Shown here piece after piece: positions 58,911-64,000 of a DNA stretch of 64,000 nucleotides. The first letter of the stretch is position 1. Each line of letters begins with the position of its first letter. The DNA lies in assembly GCF_900108485.1 (NCBI RefSeq), contig NZ_FNXF01000001.1, forward strand, positions 434,001-498,000. Direction: 5' to 3'. The translations under genes were made by a program, and so were the position numbers. The notes beneath the pieces were generated by a model. It searched no databases. It was given only the letters and a program-made list of their open reading frames with translations, and was not told where the DNA came from. Source of the DNA: Rheinheimera pacifica (lineage in GTDB: Bacteria; Pseudomonadota; Gammaproteobacteria; Enterobacterales; Alteromonadaceae).

Positions 58911-59995
58911 TGCTTAGCCGTCGGCCTCAGGCCACTATAGACTTAGCTGCGCTTGAGCATAACTTCGCGCGGGTAAAGCAGCTGGCGCCAAACAGCAAGG
59001 TACTGGCAGTGTTAAAAGCCAATGCCTATGGCCATGGCATGTTGCCGGTAGCTCAGGCGTTAACGCAAGCCGATGCGTTGGGCGTTGCGCGCCTCGATGA
59101 AGCCTTAGCACTGCGAGCCGGTGGTATTGCCAGGCCGATAGTGTTGCTGGAAGGCTTTTTCCACCCGGATGAACTGGCGCAAGTGGTTGCCTCTAACCTG
59201 CAACTGGTAATACATCATCATGATCAGGCCGAAGCATTGCTGGCGGCGCAATTGGATGCACCGGTGCGGGTGTGGCTAAAAGTCGATTCCGGTATGCACC
59301 GGCTGGGTATTTATCCGCACGAATTTAACCAGCTATATCAGCGTTTGTGTCAAAGCAGCAATGTGCAGGGGCCGCTGCGGTTAATGAGCCATTTTGCCAG
59401 CTCAGATGAATTGGACAAACCGGCTACCATTAATCAGCTGGCATTGTTTAAGCACATTACGCAAGGCAGTGCCGGTGAACATTCACTTGCTAACTCTGCC
59501 GCCGTACTAAACTGGCCGCAAAGCCATGGTGACTGGGTGCGCCCCGGCTTAATGCTGTACGGGGTATCGCCCATGGCTGATGCTGTTGGCACTGATCACG
59601 GTTTAAAGCCAGTCATGACCCTCAGCAGCAGCGTTATCGCGGTACGCGAGGTAAACGCTGGCGACGCTGTAGGTTACGGTGGCAGTTGGATAGCCGCGCA
59701 CAACACCCGTTTAGCGGTGGTGGCGATGGGTTATGGGGATGGCTACCCGCGCGGCGCCGGCAATAATGCCGATGTATTAATTAACGGCAAGCGTTTACCG
59801 ATTGTTGGCCGGGTGTCGATGGATATGATTACCGTTGATATCGGTAACGAAGCTGTTGCCGTGGGTGACAAAGTGATCCTGTGGGGCAGCGATTTACCGG
59901 TAGAGCAACTGGCGCGCTGTGTGGATACTATTCCTTATGAACTGCTGTGTAATATTACCAGCCGCGTACAGTTCAGTTATACCCATCGTACTTAA
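58910..59995 (+). CDS. alr: Alanine racemase
   Basis: PLP enzyme making D-alanine for peptidoglycan. 361 residues: PLP lysine Lys36 in VLKANAYGHG, catalytic Tyr in AVGYGGSW near residue 254, and MDMITVDIG. Starts within the dnaB stop (TAATG), so the two are translationally coupled, as in E. coli dnaB-alr. Confidence 0.97.
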   Translation: MLSRRPQATIDLAALEHNFARVKQLAPNSKVLAVLKANAYGHGMLPVAQALTQADALGVARLDEALALRAGGIARPIVLLEGFFHPDELAQVVASNLQLVIHHHDQAEALLAAQLDAPVRVWLKVDSGMHRLGIYPHEFNQLYQRLCQSSNVQGPLRLMSHFASSDELDKPATINQLALFKHITQGSAGEHSLANSAAVLNWPQSHGDWVRPGLMLYGVSPMADAVGTDHGLKPVMTLSSSVIAVREVNAGDAVGYGGSWIAAHNTRLAVVAMGYGDGYPRGAGNNADVLINGKRLPIVGRVSMDMITVDIGNEAVAVGDKVILWGSDLPVEQLARCVDTIPYELLCNITSRVQFSYTHRT

Positions 59996-60043
59996 AGCTG
60001 TAACTTCAATTACTTTTGGTATACCCCAACCGAATATCTTAAA

Positions 60044-60071
60044 CAACAACGCCAGCATTAGCTGGCGTTGT
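60044..60071 (-). terminator. Terminator between alr and cheX
   Basis: ACAACGCCAGC, ATTA, GCTGGCGTTGT: perfect 11-bp stem in the convergent gap. The minus-strand side has TGTTGTTTAAG after it, so it serves cheX best; on the plus side the tail is GC-rich. Confidence 0.7.
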
Positions 60072-60090
60072 GCGGTACAGGGATGGCAGG

Positions 60091-60555
60091 TTATTTATCA
60101 AAGCTGACTTCAATATGCACTTTGCCAAAATCCGAGTCGAATGGCATTAACACCTTTGCGCCTTCAGATTTATGCGAAATAGTGTGGTTTTTACCAGACA
60201 CTACTACAGGAGTTGCCATGGTAAAGTCATAGCCTTTTTCACCTAAAATACGCTTGGCACCGCCGGTAACCATATTAGTAATTTCACCTACCATATCGGT
60301 GACATCTGGCGTGATGCCTTTTGGCCGCTCGCCCAGCATGCGAAACATTATTTCTACCGCTAAGGATTCTTCAAATGTAATAGAGAAGGAGCCTTTGGTT
60401 TGCGGGCTCACCATACCTATTAAACCAGACACATCGCCACGGGCAACTTCGTCTTTTTTTATACGGGGTTGTCCGGGGGTAATGGTGGTATTGGCCATAG
60501 TGCTTAGCACATTGACTAAAGACGATAAAAACGGATTTATAAATTCAACATTCAT
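60091..60555 (-). CDS. cheX: CheX-family chemotaxis phosphatase
   Basis: A 154-residue protein that dephosphorylates CheY-P in the CheC/CheX/FliY family. Starts MNVEFINPFLSSLVNVL and carries the catalytic E-x2-N in GEITNMVTGGAK at about 91-94. Members fold as dimers. No cheA or cheY is adjacent, so it is a stand-alone gene. Consistent with the polar-flagellum inference from motX. No strong ribosome site. Confidence 0.85.
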   Translation of the reverse strand: MNVEFINPFLSSLVNVLSTMANTTITPGQPRIKKDEVARGDVSGLIGMVSPQTKGSFSITFEESLAVEIMFRMLGERPKGITPDVTDMVGEITNMVTGGAKRILGEKGYDFTMATPVVVSGKNHTISHKSEGAKVLMPFDSDFGKVHIEVSFDK

Positions 60556-60653
60556 GTCAATGCCTATCAGAAAACAGAACTAAAGCGAAAGCTTGTTTAA
60601 GATTAGAAACCTTTTTGTAAATGCACAAGCCAGATCCTTGATACAGATAAGTT

Positions 60654-61094
60654 TTATTGTTTGGCTTTACATATTTTGCACAAACCATGTGCTTCAATGG
60701 TCTGGTGTTTGATAACAAACCCCTGAGATACTGCCTGACGGTTAAACTCGTCTTGCAGCAAACTGGAATGTAGCTCAGTGACATTACCACAATGATCACA
60801 AATTAACAGCTGTGCCGGATGATGCTGGCCAAAATGATGGCACAACATAAACGCATTGCTCGATTCAATTTTATGAATAAAACCCTGCTCGGTAAGAAAC
60901 TCTATTGCCCGGTATACCGTAGCGGGTTTTGCACCGGGCTCAGTTTGTTTTAACTGCTCAAGCAGTTCATAGGCGCCAATGCCGCCGTTAAGGCCGGCGA
61001 GCAGGCGAAACACTTTTTCGCGGATAGATGTAAAGCGGGCACCATTTTGTTCGCAAATTGTGCGCGCCCGGTTAACCAGAGTTTCCGTCGACAT
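60654..61094 (-). CDS. zur: Zinc uptake regulator Zur
   Basis: Fur-family repressor of zinc import genes. 146 residues close to E. coli Zur: winged helix with KPATVYRAIEFLTEQGFIHKIESSNAF, structural zinc site CDHCGN plus the C-terminal CKIC, and the Zur-specific IEAHGLC. It is transcribed before cheX on the same strand. No Zur-like box was seen ahead of it; one candidate is upstream of the MerC-like gene at 33601. Confidence 0.9.
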   Translation of the reverse strand: MSTETLVNRARTICEQNGARFTSIREKVFRLLAGLNGGIGAYELLEQLKQTEPGAKPATVYRAIEFLTEQGFIHKIESSNAFMLCHHFGQHHPAQLLICDHCGNVTELHSSLLQDEFNRQAVSQGFVIKHQTIEAHGLCKICKAKQ

Positions 61095-61188
61095 TTTCAG
61101 CTCCTGTCAGCAGTTGCTGGCAGTGTACCATAACAAAGCTTAACTGCCACGTACGCCATACAGTGCAACAGGATGAAAATATGGTTGT

Positions 61189-61401
61189 TTATAACCGGTT
61201 AATTTGTTCTTTTAACTGGTAGCTTTTGTCTGTAACAATGCTTTCCAGTGTGGCTATACGTTGCTTCAGTTTTTCTTGCTCGGCTCTGAGTTGATCCAAT
61301 TCTGCGCTACCCGCTTTGCCTTTATTATCGTGATATACCTTAAAGGCTGATAATCCTATACCGCCAATAATGGCCAGTGCCGCTATTTCGAAAGGTCCCA
61401 T
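61189..61401 (-). CDS. PspB-like small membrane protein
   Basis: A 70-residue protein with one N-terminal membrane span (residues 4-22) and a cytoplasmic coiled coil: RAEQEKLKQRIATLESIVTD. This plan and the RI-x-LE-x-I pattern resemble PspB, which senses inner-membrane stress with PspC. No pspA or pspC is adjacent, so it may be an orphan paralogue. Ribosome site AGGAG before the ATG. Confidence 0.65.
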   Translation of the reverse strand: MGPFEIAALAIIGGIGLSAFKVYHDNKGKAGSAELDQLRAEQEKLKQRIATLESIVTDKSYQLKEQINRL

Positions 61402-61601
61402 TGTATGCTCCTGTTATTCTCTGTAATAGTTTAATGGCATTGTGTGCAAATCAGATGCCAACATAATAATATGTATATATATCAGTTGGATGTACTGGTA
61501 ATCTAATTGATAACAATGGTAAGCACACAAAAGTTTAGCCAATTTCACCATAATATAGTGGTAAACTCCGCCACCAATCTAGCAATTAATTGTAAAGCAT
61601 T

Positions 61602-62087
61602 ATGACTGATGAAGACTGGATGCGCCGTGCTATCGTGCTGGCAGCTAACGCCGAGCAGCAGGGCGAAGTACCGGTGGGCGCTGTGCTGGTTAAAGACGGT
61701 AAAATGATTGCCGAAGGCTGGAACCAGATGATCAGCCTCAATGACCCATCAGCCCATGCTGAGATGCAGGCAATACGCGCAGCATCGGCCGTTATGGCTA
61801 ACTACCGCCTGCCGGACTGCACCTTGTATGTAACGTTGGAACCATGCAGCATGTGCGCGGGGGTAATGGTGCATAGCCGGATTAAGCGGTTGGTGTTTGG
61901 CGCGACAGATTTAAAAACCGGTGCGGCGGGCTCGGTGCTTAATTTAGTGCAACATGGCCGGTTTAATCATCAACTGGAAGTGGTGTCCGGGGTGTTGGCA
62001 ACAGAATGCGCCACCCAATTATCGGCGTTTTTTCAGCGGCGCAGGCTGGAGCAAAAAGCAGCTAAACAACGTCGGTTGCCTGATTAA
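61602..62087 (+). CDS. tadA: tRNA-specific adenosine deaminase
   Basis: Deaminates A34 of tRNA-Arg-ACG to inosine. 161 residues: zinc site HAE in PSAHAEMQAIR (Glu is catalytic) and PCSMC, with EVPVGAVLV. Basic C-terminal helix. Its 3' end overlaps convergently with the small basic ORF at 62062 by 26 bases. In E. coli tadA also neighbours mltF and purL. Confidence 0.96.
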   Translation: MTDEDWMRRAIVLAANAEQQGEVPVGAVLVKDGKMIAEGWNQMISLNDPSAHAEMQAIRAASAVMANYRLPDCTLYVTLEPCSMCAGVMVHSRIKRLVFGATDLKTGAAGSVLNLVQHGRFNHQLEVVSGVLATECATQLSAFFQRRRLEQKAAKQRRLPD

Positions 62088-62223
62088 AAAAGCTCAGGTA
62101 ATGGCGTCGGCGCTGATGCAGTTTTGCCACCGCAATATTGCGTTTAATACGGCGCCTGCTGGAGGCAACATCTACCAAACGACGGCGCCGTGCTCTGATT
62201 TGAGGTTTTTTGCGTTTTAACAT
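62062..62223 (-). CDS. Small arginine-rich protein, 53 residues
   Basis: I read this frame directly: ATG at 62223, TAG at 62062. It encodes 53 residues with 13 Arg and 5 Lys (34 percent), for example MLKRKKPQIRARRRR near the start, and only two acidic residues. AAGGG lies six bases before the ATG, a good ribosome site. No family is recognised; composition suggests RNA or ribosome binding, or an antimicrobial-like peptide, both speculative. It lies between mltF and tadA, same strand as mltF, with its start 67 bases beyond the mltF stop. Confidence 0.55.
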   Translation of the reverse strand: MLKRKKPQIRARRRRLVDVASSRRRIKRNIAVAKLHQRRRHYLSFFNQATDVV

Positions 62224-62290
62224 AGCGCACCCTTATTTTTGCCTAATGTGCTTACTATGGATGCGTATTGGCGCGGTTTCAATAGCTGCT

Positions 62291-63721
62291 TTAATTGTTG
62301 TCCTGTGGTGGCTCTGGCAATATTTCTATACTGAGTTGCTCGGTTAAGCGCTGTTTTTGTAGCTCCAGCCGTTGCTCTGCCTGTTGGCGTTCATCTACCC
62401 ATAACAAGGTGTCGTAGTAGCGGCGGATATTTTCGACATAAGTTACCGCTTCATCACCGCGGGCGTAACCATATTTAGTGGTTTGATAGACATTTTTTTG
62501 CCGCAGCAACGGCAGGCGCTGTTTTACATCCAGCCATTTATCCGGATCAGCCCCCTGGCGCTGGGTAATAATGCGCGCATCTTCCACATGGCCCCAACCT
62601 ACATTATAAGACGCCAGCGCAAACCAGAGCCGGTCAGGCATGGTAATACGCTCTGGTATCCGGGTAACCATCCGGTGCAGGTAACGGCTGCCACCCAGTA
62701 TGCTTTGTTCCGGATCAAGCCGGCTGGCAACACCCATCTGCTGTGCTGTAGGTAAGGTTAGCATCATTAAGCCGCGCACACCGGTCGGGCTTTTGGCTTT
62801 CGGATCCCAGTGCGATTCCTGATAACTGAGTGCAGCCAGTAAGCGCCAGTCCAGCTCACCGGCATATTGCATAAACCAGGCTTTAAACTTCGGCAGCTGT
62901 TGTTCTATCGCATCGATATACACCAGCGTATCTACGTAATCGAACAGTTGTACATGGCCAAAGTAACGATCTTCCAGTGCAATAAGTTCGCCGCCCTGAT
63001 ACATAGCACCAAAGAACTCAATCAATACGGCATAGAGTGAATCATCGCTGTTATCTGCCAGTAACCAGCTAACCGGTAAGTTGTCGCGCACGGTAAAGGC
63101 AATACTAAGGTTAGGGTAAAAGCGCCGGTTTAGTGCCAGCTGGTTTGAGTCAGTCAGGGTGTAAGCAATATTACCGTCAACCACCTGCTGTAAAATCTCG
63201 TCGGCATCGAGGGTCGGGTGTTGCAGCCATTGTAGATCCGGTTTATCCAGGTTTAGCTGTTGCAGTGTTTCGGCATGGCTGCTGTCTTTTACTACAACTA
63301 CAGTATCGGTCAGGTCGTCCAGCGAGCGGGGCCAGGTATTGCCTTGTTTAAATACTAATACTTCATTTATCCAGCGATACGCCGGTGATGAACGGTACTT
63401 GCCTTTGCGCAGCTCTGTTAGGGTCAGGCCGCCGGCAATATAGTCAACCTGGCCGCTTTGCAGCTTTTGCAGCAGTTCGTCCAGTTGGTAGCTGGGAAAT
63501 AATTCCAGTTTGACACCAAGTTTATCGGCCAGTGCCTGGCTTAGTTCCAGCTCGAAACCGGTGGGGCCGTCAATACCAACATAATAGCTGGTAGGGCCGT
63601 GCAAAATGCCGACCTTTAAGCTATCACGCTGATATATCTGGTAAAGCTGGCTTTGTGATGGCTCGGGGCTACACCCTGCTAAACACAGTAACAACAGCAA
63701 CCAGGCCTGACTTTTCCACAT
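62291..63721 (-). CDS. mltF: Membrane-bound lytic murein transglycosylase F
   Basis: Outer-membrane lipoprotein that cleaves glycan strands. 476 residues: lipobox LAGC with Cys17, an amino-acid-binding-like SBP3 regulatory domain (~35-260), and a lysozyme-like SLT domain with catalytic Glu302 in SYQESHWDPKAKSPTG. Divergent from purL, as in E. coli. No unusual feature. Confidence 0.96.
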   Translation of the reverse strand: MWKSQAWLLLLLCLAGCSPEPSQSQLYQIYQRDSLKVGILHGPTSYYVGIDGPTGFELELSQALADKLGVKLELFPSYQLDELLQKLQSGQVDYIAGGLTLTELRKGKYRSSPAYRWINEVLVFKQGNTWPRSLDDLTDTVVVVKDSSHAETLQQLNLDKPDLQWLQHPTLDADEILQQVVDGNIAYTLTDSNQLALNRRFYPNLSIAFTVRDNLPVSWLLADNSDDSLYAVLIEFFGAMYQGGELIALEDRYFGHVQLFDYVDTLVYIDAIEQQLPKFKAWFMQYAGELDWRLLAALSYQESHWDPKAKSPTGVRGLMMLTLPTAQQMGVASRLDPEQSILGGSRYLHRMVTRIPERITMPDRLWFALASYNVGWGHVEDARIITQRQGADPDKWLDVKQRLPLLRQKNVYQTTKYGYARGDEAVTYVENIRRYYDTLLWVDERQQAEQRLELQKQRLTEQLSIEILPEPPQDNN

Positions 63722-63815
63722 CTTTACTAACCTGCAATGTCACGTTCTGCGCTGTTATAACAAACTTCTGTCGCCGCGTCAGTGTTTACTCATACCACTT
63801 GAGCAGAAATTTCTT

Positions 63816-63821
63816 TATAAT
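63816..63821 (+). promoter_or_regulatory. purL -10 box candidate
   Basis: TATAAT at 63816-63821, followed by GGCGCGCC. The -35 region (TACCAC at 17 bases) is poor, so activation or a different spacing is possible. No PurR-like palindrome was found. Confidence 0.45.
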
Positions 63822-63873
63822 GGCGCGCCTGTTTTAGGTTCCATCGTCGTTCAATCCACGGGAAAAAAAGCCT

Positions 63874-64000
63874 ATGTTGATCCTGCGTGGTGCGCCAGCA
63901 CTGTCCGATTTCAGAATTCAGAAGTTACTAGACCAATGCGCCCAGAGTGGCTTAACCATCAGCGGTATTTATGCTGAGTTTATGCACTTTGCTGATGTTA
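63874..64000 (+). CDS. purL: Phosphoribosylformylglycinamidine synthase, 5' end only
   Basis: Fourth step of purine synthesis, using glutamine to make FGAM. Only the first 42 residues are in the window. The start [15 protein letters not shown] and [11 protein letters not shown] closely match the E. coli PurL N-terminus, so identity is secure though the catalytic domains lie beyond the edge. The divergent position with mltF supports it. Confidence 0.93.
   Translation, partial: MLILRGAPALSDFRIQKLLDQCAQSGLTISGIYAEFMHFADV

Noticed and set aside
61095-61188. Zur box for zur autoregulation
   Set aside because: No GTTATA-N-TATAAC-like palindrome in this gap.
63722-63873. PurR operator upstream of purL
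   Set aside because: No palindrome of the ACGCAAACGTTTGCGT type; the same holds before purA and guaB.

Overview
The window reads as chromosome of a marine or freshwater gammaproteobacterium close to Rheinheimera, Arsukibacterium or Alishewanella. This placement is inferred from protein flavour and gene order, not from a search. Pointers are the hfq block (tsaE-amiB-mutL-miaA-hfq-hflX-hflK-hflC-purA), rnr-rlmB followed by rpsF-priB-rpsR-rplI-dnaB-alr, mltF divergent from purL, a MotX homologue (a part of sodium-driven polar flagellar motors), DUF3016 and DUF3019 proteins, and a CheX phosphatase. Coding density is high. I see no prophage, intact insertion sequence, CRISPR array or rRNA operon. 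One tRNA (Gly-GCC) is present.

Layout. Bases 1-750 hold the end of an unrecognised gene cut by the window edge and a REP-like hairpin. Bases 759-9924, all on the minus strand, form an envelope region: a MipA/OmpV porin-like protein, a lipoprotein fusing an S41 protease to a beta-lactamase-type serine hydrolase, and a run ordered MipA/OmpV, DUF3019, TonB-dependent receptor, response regulator, histidine kinase. Then come xseA, divergent guaB-guaA and an SRPBCC protein. Bases 15338-20843 are a compact five-gene signalling operon: an NtrC-type activator, a 69-residue free-standing histidine-kinase DHp domain, a CHASE3 kinase, an Rcp1-type single-domain regulator and a REC-kinase-REC-REC hybrid. 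An outer-membrane barrel protein, a short signal peptidase I, a choloylglycine-hydrolase-family enzyme and a GAF-GGDEF diguanylate cyclase follow.

From 24.8 to 30 kb the minus strand carries aroQ-accB-accC-prmA and dsbD. Next are groES-groEL behind a sigma-32-like promoter, a DUF3016 protein, a PriC-like protein and a MerC-type membrane protein behind a Zur-box-like site. The 34-39 kb part holds ugpQ, psd, rsgA, orn, tRNA-Gly, a DUF1289 protein and queG. From 39.3 to 60 kb the plus strand is almost entirely conserved housekeeping genes, with three insertions relative to E. coli: a PLP enzyme between hflC and purA, and an S41 lipoprotein protease and motX between purA and rnr. The right end has cheX, zur, a PspB-like protein, tadA, a 53-residue arginine-rich ORF, mltF and the start of purL.

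The most unusual items are the signalling operon with its catalytic-domain-free DHp protein, the S41/beta-lactamase fusion, the porin/DUF3019/TonB-receptor/two-component cluster, the tiny basic ORF next to tadA, and two intergenic regions with stacked palindromes (34.9 kb and 55.5-55.8 kb). None of these can be shown to be undescribed without database searches. Domain and family names come from recognition of motifs in the translations.
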